Shown: positions 53,388-63,292 of the stretch, one piece after another | Position numbering within the stretch: the stretch's first letter is position 1 | How the letters are laid out: each line of letters begins with the position of its first letter | Source: Pseudomonas guariconensis | Lineage (GTDB): Bacteria > Pseudomonadota > Gammaproteobacteria > Pseudomonadales > Pseudomonadaceae | Length of the DNA stretch: 64,000 nt | NCBI RefSeq assembly: GCF_900102675.1 | Contig: NZ_FMYX01000001.1 | Coordinates: 248,001 to 312,000, forward strand | Direction: 5' to 3' | The notes under the pieces: generated by a model | The model's input: the letters and a program-made list of their open reading frames with translations, nothing else | Database searches by the model: none | Told to the model about the DNA's origin: nothing | Translations under genes and position numbers: made by a program

Positions 53388-55859
53388 GTGTCCCACGAGC
53401 ATCCCCCGGCTCCGGCCGAGCTGACGCCACCCGCCCAACTGCCTTGGTTTCGCCGCTTGGCCGCCCGCCTGTTGGGCCGCGGCCTGACCCGATTGCAGGC
53501 ACAGCACCGCGACTCCTGGTTCCTGGGCCATGTCACCGGCCAGCGCAGCGGCCATGCCGATGGCCTGCGTGAAGGCTACGAGCGTGGCCGCGTCGAGGGC
53601 TATGAGGCGGGGCGCCAGGTGCTGGTGATTCGTGACCTGCGCCCCGAGGCGGCGGCCGTTCCCGGCCAGGACTCCAACCTGTTCGACGACTGGCGTCTCC
53701 CACTGACCGCCGAGCTGAAAAAACGCTTCAAGGCCGATGTCGCCCAGCGCCTGCCAGCTTCGGCCCAACCCAGCGCCGCTCAGTGGAAGCTGATCTTCAG
53801 CGACACCCCCTCCACTTGTGTGGTGGCCGGCGCCGGCGCGGGCAAGTCCACCTCCCTGGTGCTGCGCATCCTGTTGCTGCGCCATTACCTGGGCTATGAG
53901 CTGGACGCCATGACCGTGGTGACCTTCACCCGCGAATCGCGCAAGGATTTCATCAAGCGCCTGGTGCAGGTCTTTGCCCTGTGGCAGCTCGACCTGCAGC
54001 CAGCCCAGGCCCGGGAACTGGTGCGCACCTTCCATTCCCGCATCCTGCCGTTGGTGCGCAGCCTGCCAGGCTTCGGCCAACTGCGGGCCTTCGAGACCCT
54101 GGGCCAGGAACTGCCCGCAGGTGGCGAAGCCAACGCCGACGGCAACCCGTTCGACCTGCGCCTGAACGATGCCCAGCGCCAACAGCTCAATCTCTGCTAC
54201 CGGGATCTGTTGCAAGCCAGCCCCCGCTTCGCCGAGCTCATCGGCACGTTGCGCCGGGAGGCATTGCAGCTAAAACCCCTGGACCCCGACCACCCCGATG
54301 TGCAGAAGCGCGTACAAGTGACCCAGTTGGCGGCCCAGCGCGACGAAGAACTGTGCGACGTGATCGAGGACCTATGGTTCGCCGCGGGGGCCTGGCCGAT
54401 CAAAGGCATCGAGCCCTGTCGCGACACGGTGCAGATCCGTGGCAGTCGTTTTCATGTGCATGGCCGTTTGGAAGGGCTGGACGCCTGGGTGGTGCTCGGT
54501 TTCGACCCATCCGAAAGTGCCCAGTACCAACGCCCCGGCGCCAAGCTCGGGGTGCGGGCGGAGTGGGCTGTAAAGCGAACGTTGTTTCAAGCTTTCTGCG
54601 ATAAGCCACTGATATGGCTAGACAATTACACCTCCGCAAAGCGCCTGGCAGCTTCGCTGGCCGGTGATGCGGTAGCGGGCCCCGGCTTTGAGTACAAGGT
54701 CAAAGGCGAGCTGGCACCGGCGCCGCTTCTGGATGCGTTCGTCGCAGCCGCCAGCTTCATCGAGAACCTGGGGCTGGAAGTGAACACTGCGGTGGCCGGC
54801 ATGAGCTTCTCGGCCGATGACAGTGATGCAGCGTTCTTCGAGGCGTTGGCATTGTTCTGGAAAGCCCTGGAGGCGCACCTGCTGGCCCAGTCGCCACCGG
54901 TAATGACCTACAACCGTATGTTCGCCCTGTTCGGCGAGAACAATCCGGAGAACTTGCGCCTGTTGCCCGACCCGCTGCTGCGCCCGCTGGCGCACCTGAT
55001 GATCGACGAGTTCCAGGATGTCTCCCCGCAGATCGTCAGTTGGCTACGGGCGAGCCTGGCCGAGATCCGCCGACGTGGCCCGGCCATGCACCTCGGGCGC
55101 AACGCCGGTCACAGTTCATTGATGTGCGTGGGGGACGACTGGCAATCGATCTACGGCTGGCGGGGCAGCTCGCCGAAATACTTCATGGAGTTCACCAAGG
55201 CGTTTCCGTCACCGGCCAATACCCGAGTCATGTTGGTGGAGAACTACCGCAGCCAGCAGCACATCATCGATGCCGCCGAGCACTTGGTCAAAGGCGCGCC
55301 GGCCATCACCGGCAAGAAGGCCAAGGCCAGTGGTCTGGCCGCCGAGCTGCCGTTGTCGCCGGTCAAAGTCTTCGACCGCGATGAGGCAGCCTTGGCCGAG
55401 ACCTTGATGGAGCATTACGCGCGCGGCGAAACGGTGATGATGCTGTTTCGAAGAAGTTCGGATAAGTCTTTGATAGAACAGCATTTATCGTCTGTTTATA
55501 AAGCTGATTCTAGCTTGCCGCCCGACCAACGTCGGCTGCGCCAGCTCACTTATCACAGCGCTAAAGGGTTGCAGGCCGATGCCGTATTCATGCTCGGCGA
55601 CTGTCAGTACCTGACCAGCTCGCCGTACAAGAACCAGGCGTACCGCATGGCCGGCCTGGGGCGTGCCGGTGATGCCCAGCCGTTCGACACGGCGCAAAAG
55701 GAAGAGGTGCAGCGCCTGGCCTATGTCGCGGTGACCCGCGCGGTCAGGCACTGCTATTGGCACGTGGAAGCCGCCAACGGCGAGTCGGCGGGTGCGCCTC
55801 GCGCGTCCGGCCAGGTGGCTGGCCGGCACGCGTTTTTCGAAGACCTCCGCGGTCAATGA
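53388..55859 (+). CDS. UvrD/Rep-type superfamily I DNA helicase
   Basis: 823 residues from the GTG at 53388, which has GGAG 5 bases upstream; a GTG at 53382 is an alternative. Walker A is GAGAGKST at about 148-155, motif II is LMIDEFQDVSPQ, motif III VGDDWQSIYGWRG, motif IV MLVENYRSQQ and motif VI YVAVTRAVRH. The first 130 residues are a family-specific extension rich in G/R/E. Between motifs Ia and II there is a long insertion (about 200 residues). It likely acts in DNA repair. Its 3' end overlaps the convergent effector gene by 7 bases. Confidence 0.9.
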   Translation: MSHEHPPAPAELTPPAQLPWFRRLAARLLGRGLTRLQAQHRDSWFLGHVTGQRSGHADGLREGYERGRVEGYEAGRQVLVIRDLRPEAAAVPGQDSNLFDDWRLPLTAELKKRFKADVAQRLPASAQPSAAQWKLIFSDTPSTCVVAGAGAGKSTSLVLRILLLRHYLGYELDAMTVVTFTRESRKDFIKRLVQVFALWQLDLQPAQARELVRTFHSRILPLVRSLPGFGQLRAFETLGQELPAGGEANADGNPFDLRLNDAQRQQLNLCYRDLLQASPRFAELIGTLRREALQLKPLDPDHPDVQKRVQVTQLAAQRDEELCDVIEDLWFAAGAWPIKGIEPCRDTVQIRGSRFHVHGRLEGLDAWVVLGFDPSESAQYQRPGAKLGVRAEWAVKRTLFQAFCDKPLIWLDNYTSAKRLAASLAGDAVAGPGFEYKVKGELAPAPLLDAFVAAASFIENLGLEVNTAVAGMSFSADDSDAAFFEALALFWKALEAHLLAQSPPVMTYNRMFALFGENNPENLRLLPDPLLRPLAHLMIDEFQDVSPQIVSWLRASLAEIRRRGPAMHLGRNAGHSSLMCVGDDWQSIYGWRGSSPKYFMEFTKAFPSPANTRVMLVENYRSQQHIIDAAEHLVKGAPAITGKKAKASGLAAELPLSPVKVFDRDEAALAETLMEHYARGETVMMLFRRSSDKSLIEQHLSSVYKADSSLPPDQRRLRQLTYHSAKGLQADAVFMLGDCQYLTSSPYKNQAYRMAGLGRAGDAQPFDTAQKEEVQRLAYVAVTRAVRHCYWHVEAANGESAGAPRASGQVAGRHAFFEDLRGQ

Positions 55860-58800
55860 GCGTTCGGGTCCTGTTGCTTGGTCAGCTCGAGCAGCAGGGC
55901 CTCTTCCTCTTCCCGACGAGCTTTGAGCAGTACACTGGTCGCTTTGAGATGCACGCCCTCGTTGACCGCTACCCGGCGCGGCTGGCCAGCTGCATCCAAT
56001 GGCTGCTCTGGCAACACGGGCTCCAGCACCTTGATCACGGCCTCGTCCAGAAATTCGACAGGCTCCGCTTCAGAATCCATGCAGTACTCCAGGTAATCCA
56101 GGCCTGACTGCCAGCGCTTGGTCAGGGCGTCGAAGTCTTGGGCATAGCGATCTTTGAGAAACCGCTGCCAGCTCGGCTCTGTGGCGATCCAGACCTGCCG
56201 CGGCCCGTCGCTTTTTTCGTCCTCCTCGAACCGTTCGACGGCGTTCACCACCTCGTCCGCCGTGTGATCGGAGATCATCGCGGTCTGACGGTAGAGCATC
56301 TCGTGGCTAGGCTCTGGAAATTCCAGCCGAGCAGCTACTGCCTGACGCAAGGCCAAGCGTATTTCGATGTCATCGACCAGGCTTTGCCCCAATTGCTCCA
56401 GACCGATGTCATCCAGCGGATCGAGGGGAGGAAGTGCTGGGAGAGGCCCCCTCTGCATGGCTGGGAGGTTTTTCCATTCAAGGTATCGCGCCTGACGTTT
56501 CAGCCGGGTTGCATAGATACGCGATGCCAGCTTGTTTACTTGGTGGCGCCGGTACAGGCGACCGTAGAAGGTGAACAAGCGTGGCCCGGCAACCTCACCA
56601 TCGGTGCTTTCGTCATACGCCAAGACTTCTACCTCGAGGGTACTCAGCCCGTCGGTAGCCGCATCGCCGCAGGTGGTCGGGAACTCACTGGCGATCCGAT
56701 CCAGATGGGCACGCAAGTGTTCATCCTGGCTCGCCGTTTCCAGCAACCCCCAGATTTGCCGGGCCAACCCTTGCGGGCTGGTCCGTGCCTGTGCCGAGCG
56801 TCCGGAGCGCTCGATGACCTCACGTAGGTACGGGTAGGCGCCATCCTCGAACATGTGGTTCCACAATTCGCGTTGCGCGTCGGTCGCGTTAGCCAGCCAC
56901 TGCACCGGCGCGACTTCAGGGGGCACTGCGGGCACGTTCGCCGCCGGGGGCTGAGGTAGCAGCTCGCGTGTTTCCAGAATCCTGACGCCTGCTCCACGCA
57001 AGCGCTCGGCCGTCTCTTCGGGGATACCGTTGTCGAAGAAGGTCCAGATGATCAAGCGCCTGCCGGTGCGCAATTCGTTGACGAAGTGGCTTTGCAGGAT
57101 CCGCTCAAGCGCCGGGAACTCGGTGATGTGATTGTTGCTCAGCTGCAGGTCGCGCAATCGGCAGTCTTGCCGCTCCATCAGTTCGGTCAGGCCGGTCGGC
57201 CATTGGGTGAGCAGGCAGTCGTCCAGGTAGAGCCCTTCGAGATTGTGCAGTTCACCCAGCAGCGGGGCGTTTCCCAGTGGATTGTCCGAGAGACTCAGTT
57301 CGCGCAGCGATGTCATCTGGCTGAAATGCGCTGCCAAGCCGGGGGTGAGGTCGATGGCGTTGGTGTTGAGTTGCAGTATCTGCAGCGGCAGCCTGGCCAG
57401 CATCTGCATGTCGGCAACGCTCAGGGTCAAACCGGCATGGGAGATGTGCAACGTGTGCAGGTGTCGCATGGCGCCCAGTACCTCGCGGGCCGCTGCATCC
57501 AGTTGCTGGAGCGGTGTGCGGTTAAGGGCCAGCGCTCGTAGCCCTGGCGCGCTGCGCAGTGCCCGGAACAGGGCGCGTGTGTCCAGTTGCGGGTTATTGG
57601 CCAGCTCCAACCGTTGCAGGTTCGGAAAGCTCTGCAGGAAGTCCTCTGGAATCGTCTGCAAATGCACACTGTCCATGGAGAGCTCGGTGATATGGGGAAA
57701 CGGGACTGGTAACGAAGGCAGGGTATCGAGCACCAGATAGTCCAGATGCAGGTGCTGACCACCCTCGCGGCTCCACGTGCGGTTGAGCAGGCGGCTGAGC
57801 CTGCGGCGGTTATCGTATTCATCCTCCGTGCCCGTATCGGTCCAGTTTTGCAGCGTTTCGGCCAGGGTGGTGCGTTGTTCACCCAACACCCTGATTTGCC
57901 CCGCAACATCGCCGTGTCGGGCCATGTCTCGGGCCAGCGTACGGATCTGCTCCCGGTTGAGCCCCGGATACAGGCTTTGCAGGTGGGTATGGATAGCGTC
58001 CCTGCCGCTTCTTAGCAGGTTGGAAAAACGGAATCTGCCGCTCAGCGGATAGCCCGCCCGCCCGTCGCTCAGGCGCATCGGCGAGCGCCAACGAGGCTTG
58101 ATCGGTTGCTGGCCTATCAATCGAGCTGCCAGGTTCCGGTCTGCCTGCGCCGCTGCAAGACGTTCATCCGGGCTGGCATCGGGTTGTTCCACCGCCAAGG
58201 CGTCAGCCAGGCGCTGGCTGTCGGCGTTGGCCAGGTCTGCCCGATTAAGCCCCAACAAGGCCCGATCCAGCCGCGCACGGGCCTGAAGGCGCCGTGCTTC
58301 CTCGGCGATGCGCAACGACACGCGGCCTGCTGCCAGGCGCTGTTTTTCGGTGGCGCTGGCGTTGTCGATGATCGCGTCCAGGGCATCGACGGGTAAGCCA
58401 CCAAACTGACGGGCCAACACTTGGGCTGGCGCACTCAAGACCGGTTGGCGACTTTTATAGAGGCTTTCGAACATTGACGCGCGCTGGCCCGCCAAATGAT
58501 TGGCCAGGATCTCGTTGAGGGCCGAGGCGTTTTGTTCGTTCACGTTATGGCCCGACAGCAGCGCGCGGATGGCCTGCGGGGCCATCTGCGATATGACCGT
58601 CTGACTGAGTTGGCCCTGTTCCAGCTCGGTGCGCGTAATCTTGATTTGCACCTCGCCAGCGGTTTGTGCAGCGCCATATCGAGTGGCGTTACCGGTTGAC
58701 TCTGCGCCTTCGAAAGCGAGGATCACATGATCCTCAGGCCAGCCTGCCAATGTGGGCAGGGCCGGAAGCGCATAGTGCTTGTAGGCGGCAAGCGGCTTGG

Positions 58801-60823
58801 CGTGGCGCACACGGGAAATGACATCGTCAGTCTCCTGGTCGGTGCGCAAACGCTTGAGCGCGTCGATGAGCAGCGCCGGTGGCCGTTGTCCATCGATGTG
58901 CACGCGACGCAGCACATCGGCATCGGTACCGGTGGCAGCCATGGCCGTGATCAGGTCGGTATCTTCCAGCCCGTCGGTCACAGGCCCGAGACGACGCATC
59001 AGTTGAAGATCGCTCCAGTCCAGCGGTTGTTCCAGGGTCAGACGCCAAGCACCGTGGCCGTTATGGCTCAGGCGCGGACGGTAGGCATCGGTGGAATCGG
59101 GTTGGAGCAGGGACCACTCGCCGTGCTCGCTTTGTTCGAGGGCATACATATGGCCTTCTATGCGTACGTAGTGCTTACCGTCCAGCGTATACAGGCCTTG
59201 AGCATCGGCAGACAGCTCGGCAGGCAGCTCGACAGGGCTCTGGTAAGCCGTAAGATCAGGGCGCCACAGGCGTTCTTCCCCATCGTGTCGGATCGATTGC
59301 AGGGCATCGACGAAGCCCGACGCCTTCAGTGCCTTGAGGCCGGCACCAAGGGTTGCTGCGCTGGCGATGTCGACCGCGATGGATTCCACCTGGGCCAGGG
59401 CCTGGGCGGTATCGTCGTCCTCCCAGGCTTCGATGCCATGGAACACGCTGCCCATGATTTGCGCTGCACCGATGGTCATCATGATCGGGTTGAGCAGCGG
59501 AACGAACATCGCCGCGACGTTAAGCACGTCCAGCCCCACCGACAGCCAGTGCTCCAGACGCTCCAGGCGCGACTTGGCATCGGCATCGGCGGTGGGGACC
59601 GCAATGCTGGCGGCATCGCTCTTGAGTCGGCGTACGTGGTCGCGGTGCAGGGTGACCCAGGGAGCATCGGGCAATGCCACGCGCTCATAGAGGAGCCTGG
59701 GCGCCTTCTTGTTCAGCCGGACCTTGCGTCCGAACAAGCGCTTTTGGACGAACAAGGCCTGACGCAGCTTGGTGGTCAACTCGCCCTGCAGGTTGTGAGG
59801 GGCGAAGCCGATCATCAAGCGCAACAGGTCAGTGTCCTGCATGCGCTTGGCGAGATCGCTTGCCGCTTGGCTCGCCGACGGATACTCCTGCAAAGGCGCA
59901 TCCGGTGCGCCGGGAATGTAGACCATGCACGGGTTGGTCCCCTCCACCTGGTCCGGGCCGATCACCAACACTTCGTTCAGGGGCGTCTTGAACAGGTTGA
60001 CGCGCCAGCATTTCAGAGTGTGGCCTTGGGAGTTCGGCTTGGCGGCGTTCTCGCACAGTTGCATGAGCGCAGCATGCCCTGCGTCGCTCACCTTTTCACG
60101 CAGTCGGGCAATCCATGCCTGGACCCGCAGCTCGTCCTGGCTGGCCTGGATGGACAGGCGCTGGATCCAGGCCGAGGCAGGACCGTCATAGAGGGCGCTG
60201 AGATGCGTCTGGTACTGCCGACCAAGGTCCAGATCGCGGCAGATCTTGACGAATCCGCCAGCGGTCAGCCCGGCCACGGGGCCTGTCACCGGGCTGGCGT
60301 CGGTCTTGCTGCGCTGCAAGGTACTGAAGGGGCCGGCTTCGTCCGCGCTTTCGAAATTGTGCAGCGCCGCTTCCAGCAGGCTGAGCCTGCGCGGCTTGCC
60401 CTCGGGGTCGCGTTCATAGCGTGCTGTGTCAGTCTGTGCGGCAACGGCGGCGGTCGTTTCTGTGAGCACCTCGATGATTTGCCTGAACGGCTGGAAGTGG
60501 TACTGCGCCTGATCGACGGGCTGATCGATGCCCAAGCGCGCTTCGAGCAGTGGCTTGCAGAAGTCAGTGATGCCCTTGAGTGGCTTCAGCGCATCCTGCA
60601 GGGTCCTGCGGCTGGCGTCCCGGCGGTCGATGGCAGTGTTCAGAGCCTGTTGATCCTCGGCGCTGGCTTTGGTGTACCAGGCGTGGGCGCTGCCATCGGC
60701 CTGGAGATAGTCCTTGCGCAGCCGGCTCAGCAGGTCGGGCACGCGCTGGGCGGGCAGGGCCTTGCACCAGGTCGGCAAGGAACGAACGATCTGTGCGTGA
60801 TGGAAGGGGGGCTCGGTGGTCAT
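55853..60823 (-). CDS. Leucine-rich-repeat NEL-type E3 ubiquitin ligase (effector-like)
   Basis: 1656 residues from the ATG at 60823 (GGAG 7 bases upstream). The N-terminal about 900 residues match the large DUF6543-type helical region found in Pseudomonas toxins, including a hydrophobic block near LNVAAMFVPLLNPIMMTIGA. Leucine-rich repeats lie at about residues 1060-1270 (HITELSMDSVHLQTIPEDFL, LQRLELANNPQLDTRALFRA, LRELSLSDNPLGN). The NEL domain follows, with catalytic Cys1385 in FPTTCGDAATDG (the C-x-D motif) as in IpaH/SspH. NEL enzymes attach ubiquitin to host proteins, so the target is a eukaryotic cell. No type III chaperone or secretion gene is adjacent. Confidence 0.88.
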   Translation of the reverse strand: MTTEPPFHHAQIVRSLPTWCKALPAQRVPDLLSRLRKDYLQADGSAHAWYTKASAEDQQALNTAIDRRDASRRTLQDALKPLKGITDFCKPLLEARLGIDQPVDQAQYHFQPFRQIIEVLTETTAAVAAQTDTARYERDPEGKPRRLSLLEAALHNFESADEAGPFSTLQRSKTDASPVTGPVAGLTAGGFVKICRDLDLGRQYQTHLSALYDGPASAWIQRLSIQASQDELRVQAWIARLREKVSDAGHAALMQLCENAAKPNSQGHTLKCWRVNLFKTPLNEVLVIGPDQVEGTNPCMVYIPGAPDAPLQEYPSASQAASDLAKRMQDTDLLRLMIGFAPHNLQGELTTKLRQALFVQKRLFGRKVRLNKKAPRLLYERVALPDAPWVTLHRDHVRRLKSDAASIAVPTADADAKSRLERLEHWLSVGLDVLNVAAMFVPLLNPIMMTIGAAQIMGSVFHGIEAWEDDDTAQALAQVESIAVDIASAATLGAGLKALKASGFVDALQSIRHDGEERLWRPDLTAYQSPVELPAELSADAQGLYTLDGKHYVRIEGHMYALEQSEHGEWSLLQPDSTDAYRPRLSHNGHGAWRLTLEQPLDWSDLQLMRRLGPVTDGLEDTDLITAMAATGTDADVLRRVHIDGQRPPALLIDALKRLRTDQETDDVISRVRHAKPLAAYKHYALPALPTLAGWPEDHVILAFEGAESTGNATRYGAAQTAGEVQIKITRTELEQGQLSQTVISQMAPQAIRALLSGHNVNEQNASALNEILANHLAGQRASMFESLYKSRQPVLSAPAQVLARQFGGLPVDALDAIIDNASATEKQRLAAGRVSLRIAEEARRLQARARLDRALLGLNRADLANADSQRLADALAVEQPDASPDERLAAAQADRNLAARLIGQQPIKPRWRSPMRLSDGRAGYPLSGRFRFSNLLRSGRDAIHTHLQSLYPGLNREQIRTLARDMARHGDVAGQIRVLGEQRTTLAETLQNWTDTGTEDEYDNRRRLSRLLNRTWSREGGQHLHLDYLVLDTLPSLPVPFPHITELSMDSVHLQTIPEDFLQSFPNLQRLELANNPQLDTRALFRALRSAPGLRALALNRTPLQQLDAAAREVLGAMRHLHTLHISHAGLTLSVADMQMLARLPLQILQLNTNAIDLTPGLAAHFSQMTSLRELSLSDNPLGNAPLLGELHNLEGLYLDDCLLTQWPTGLTELMERQDCRLRDLQLSNNHITEFPALERILQSHFVNELRTGRRLIIWTFFDNGIPEETAERLRGAGVRILETRELLPQPPAANVPAVPPEVAPVQWLANATDAQRELWNHMFEDGAYPYLREVIERSGRSAQARTSPQGLARQIWGLLETASQDEHLRAHLDRIASEFPTTCGDAATDGLSTLEVEVLAYDESTDGEVAGPRLFTFYGRLYRRHQVNKLASRIYATRLKRQARYLEWKNLPAMQRGPLPALPPLDPLDDIGLEQLGQSLVDDIEIRLALRQAVAARLEFPEPSHEMLYRQTAMISDHTADEVVNAVERFEEDEKSDGPRQVWIATEPSWQRFLKDRYAQDFDALTKRWQSGLDYLEYCMDSEAEPVEFLDEAVIKVLEPVLPEQPLDAAGQPRRVAVNEGVHLKATSVLLKARREEEEALLLELTKQQDPNAH

Positions 60824-61016
60824 GGTCAACTCCGTTACAAAGAGCTGCCATTGAGCGGTCTCGGTGCGTGGCGCGGGTGATAACGAGATAACACCCAAGG
60901 GGTCGGTGTCGAACACGTTACCGTCGGTCGCGGGCCAGCGAGCCTAGGCTGCCTGCGCCAAGGTAGGTTACCGGCCTGATGCGCGGGTGCCAGGCCAAAG
61001 CCAAGGGAGAGAGTTC

Positions 61017-61943
61017 ATGCGTTCGCAGTGCAGTCCCAAGGATCACCTGCTAGACCTCGATGGCGTCGAAATTGCCGTGCGTTGCTGGGGGCCGGAGGAC
61101 GGCATCCCCGTGCTCGCCTTGCACGGCTGGTTGGACAATGCCGCTTCGTTCGAGCGGCTGGCACCTTTGCTCGATGGGTGCTTCGTGGTGGCGCCGGACC
61201 TGGCCGGCCATGGTCGGTCGGATCACCGGCGCGATGACAGCGGCTATTACTTGTGGGAACACGCCGAGGACATGCTGGCCGTTGTCGACAGCCTGGGGCT
61301 CGGGCATTTTCATGTGGTGGCCCACGGCATGGGCACCGGCATCGCTTCGCTGCTGGCGGCGCTCACCAGCAGCATCGCCAGCATGATCTTCCTCGATGGC
61401 ATGGGCGTGCCGTTTACCGTGGCGGCCGATGACCGCGTCCAGCACCTGGCCCGGGCCTACCGTCTCAAGCGTATGGTCCGGCGCAGCCGGCTGCAGGGGT
61501 TCGCCGAGCCTGGCGGCTGTCAGTTCGATGACGTGGAGTCGGCGTTGATGCAGCGGCGCAACCGTCTGGACAGTACGTTGTCGAGCGAGGCGGCACGTCT
61601 TTTGGCGTTACGCGATCTGCTGCAGGTGGGCGATGGCTACTGCTGGCGCCACGACCCGCGCCTGGTCTTGCCCGAACCGATGCCGTTGACCGAGCATGAG
61701 GCCTGTGACTTGCTCCGCCAGATTGCCTGCCCGCTGTACCTGATGCTGGGGCGCCAGGGGGCGTTCGCTGGCGACGGCTTCGAGCAGCGCCAGGGCGCCT
61801 TGCCCGAGCATGCCCGGGTCACCTGGCACCCAGGTGGTCATCACTTCCATCTTGAGGCGCCTGACCGAGCGCTGGTCGACCAGATCCTGCGGGTGCTGGC
61901 CAGCCACGACAGCGCCCAGTTGCAGCGTCTGGTCAACGAGTAA
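61017..61943 (+). CDS. Alpha/beta hydrolase-fold protein with missing nucleophile
   Basis: 308 residues from the ATG at 61017 with AAGGGAGAG upstream. Fold markers are ALHGWLDNAASFERLAPLL (oxyanion HG), APDLAGHGRSDH and the C-terminal His in PGGHHFHLEAP. At the nucleophile elbow the usual G-x-S-x-G reads AHGMGTG: Gly104 (GGC) replaces Ser (AGC). Thus it should lack ordinary ester hydrolysis and may be a non-enzymatic or altered member. It is divergent from the effector gene. Confidence 0.88.
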   Translation: MRSQCSPKDHLLDLDGVEIAVRCWGPEDGIPVLALHGWLDNAASFERLAPLLDGCFVVAPDLAGHGRSDHRRDDSGYYLWEHAEDMLAVVDSLGLGHFHVVAHGMGTGIASLLAALTSSIASMIFLDGMGVPFTVAADDRVQHLARAYRLKRMVRRSRLQGFAEPGGCQFDDVESALMQRRNRLDSTLSSEAARLLALRDLLQVGDGYCWRHDPRLVLPEPMPLTEHEACDLLRQIACPLYLMLGRQGAFAGDGFEQRQGALPEHARVTWHPGGHHFHLEAPDRALVDQILRVLASHDSAQLQRLVNE

Positions 61944-62027
61944 GCAAAAGGCGGGGCTGTCGGCAGGCGTTGGGATGGGCTATGTTGCCTGGGTACCCTT
62001 TCAGGGTCCGCCATATGGAGCAGCGGC

Positions 62028-62438
62028 ATGCCACCTTTCGCCATCCGGCACATCGATCATATCGTCCTGCGGGTCCAGGATCTGGAGCGCAGCATCGCCT
62101 TCTACCGCGACCTGCTCGGCTGCCAGGTGAGCCGAACGCGTGAGGATCTAGGAATGGTCCACCTGGCGGCAGGGACTGCGATGATCGACCTGGTGACCCT
62201 CGACGGTCCCCTGGGACGCCCGGGCGGGCCGGCGGCGAACGGGCAGGGCAACAACCTTCATCACTTCTGCCTGCGTATCGAGCCGTTCGACGAGCAAGCC
62301 CTGACCACCTATCTGCAAGCGGCCGGCGTGACCGTCGAACCTGCGCAGAAGCGCTACGGCGCCGAGGGCGAAGGCCTGTCGCTGTATTGCTTCGACCCGG
62401 ACGGCAACCAAGTGGAACTCAAGGGGCCGCCGACTTGA
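62028..62438 (+). CDS. VOC family (glyoxalase-like) protein
   Basis: 136 residues. Two beta-alpha-beta-beta-beta modules: IRHIDHIVLRVQDLERSIAF, YRDLLGCQVSRTREDLG and LHHFCLRIEPFDEQAL, CFDPDGNQVELKGPP. Metal ligands His (HIDH), His (HHFCL) and Glu (QVELK) are present. The likely substrates are glyoxals or aromatic compounds; not determinable. Confidence 0.92.
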   Translation: MPPFAIRHIDHIVLRVQDLERSIAFYRDLLGCQVSRTREDLGMVHLAAGTAMIDLVTLDGPLGRPGGPAANGQGNNLHHFCLRIEPFDEQALTTYLQAAGVTVEPAQKRYGAEGEGLSLYCFDPDGNQVELKGPPT

Positions 62439-62524
62439 ACAGGGGGCAGTCGTGCCTCCCAGCGCCTATGAAGAGTACTCAGCTGCGCTAGGCGCTGGCT
62501 CAGGTTCAGAACCTCTTCGAAGGA

Positions 62525-63229
62525 ATGACTCTAAGAGGAAACGGCCCTACGAAGAGCACCGCCGTGGTTCGACAGTCGATTGGCTCACCCGCTACCCCAG
62601 CTCAAGCGCTGGCCCTGCTGCTTCTGGCCCTGGCGATGATCGTGGTTTCAGGCGTGGCGCCTGCCCACCGCGCCGACTGGCTGATGGAAAACATCGTCCC
62701 CTTGGCCTTGCTGCTGGCCCTGGTGTCGGGTTGGCGCTGGCTGCGCCTGTCACCGTCGGCCTATGTTGCGATCGTGCTGTTGTTCGCCATCCATGAACTG
62801 GGCGCACATTACACCTATGCCCAGGTGCCCTATGACCGTTGGGCCAAGGCAGTATCGGGCCACTCCCTGGATGCTGCCCTGGGCTGGCAGCGCAATCAGT
62901 ACGACCGCCTGGTGCACCTGAGCTATGGTCTGCTGTTCTATCGGCCGCTGCGCGAAACCCTGTGGCGCCTCACTGTGCTGCGGGGCGCCTGGCTGGTCGT
63001 GCTGACGCTCACTGTGGTGCTGGCCACGTCGGCCCTGTACGAGTTGATCGAATGGGTGGGGGGCCAGTACGTGGGCAAGGACACCGCCCAGGCCTTCGTC
63101 GCCACCCAGCGTGACCCGTGGGATGCACAGAAGGACATGGCACTGGCGCTGCTCGGCGCATTGACGAGTAGCGTGCTGGGCGGCCTGTGGCGCGCCTGGC
63201 GCGATCGTCGACCGCCGATGCAATGCTGA
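62525..63229 (+). CDS. DUF2238 (YjdF-like) inner-membrane protein
   Basis: 234 residues. About five membrane helices. Signature parts are IHELGAHYTYAQVPYDRWAK, RNQYDRLVHLSYGLLFYRPL, SALYELIEWVGG and DPWDAQKDMALALLGAL, all strongly conserved in the family. Function is unknown. The start is uncertain: ATG 62525 has no spaced ribosome site, and a GTG at 62564 with AAGAG upstream is a candidate. Confidence 0.88.
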   Translation: MTLRGNGPTKSTAVVRQSIGSPATPAQALALLLLALAMIVVSGVAPAHRADWLMENIVPLALLLALVSGWRWLRLSPSAYVAIVLLFAIHELGAHYTYAQVPYDRWAKAVSGHSLDAALGWQRNQYDRLVHLSYGLLFYRPLRETLWRLTVLRGAWLVVLTLTVVLATSALYELIEWVGGQYVGKDTAQAFVATQRDPWDAQKDMALALLGALTSSVLGGLWRAWRDRRPPMQC

Positions 63230-63292
63230 GGAACATCGCCGGCACTGCTGGCGTCTTCCGGGATATCGGAGCGCGGCCAACAGGAGGTGATC

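Noticed and set aside
58727..60880. A 717-codon plus-strand open frame
   Set aside because: It is antisense to the NEL effector gene and carries no recognisable domain.
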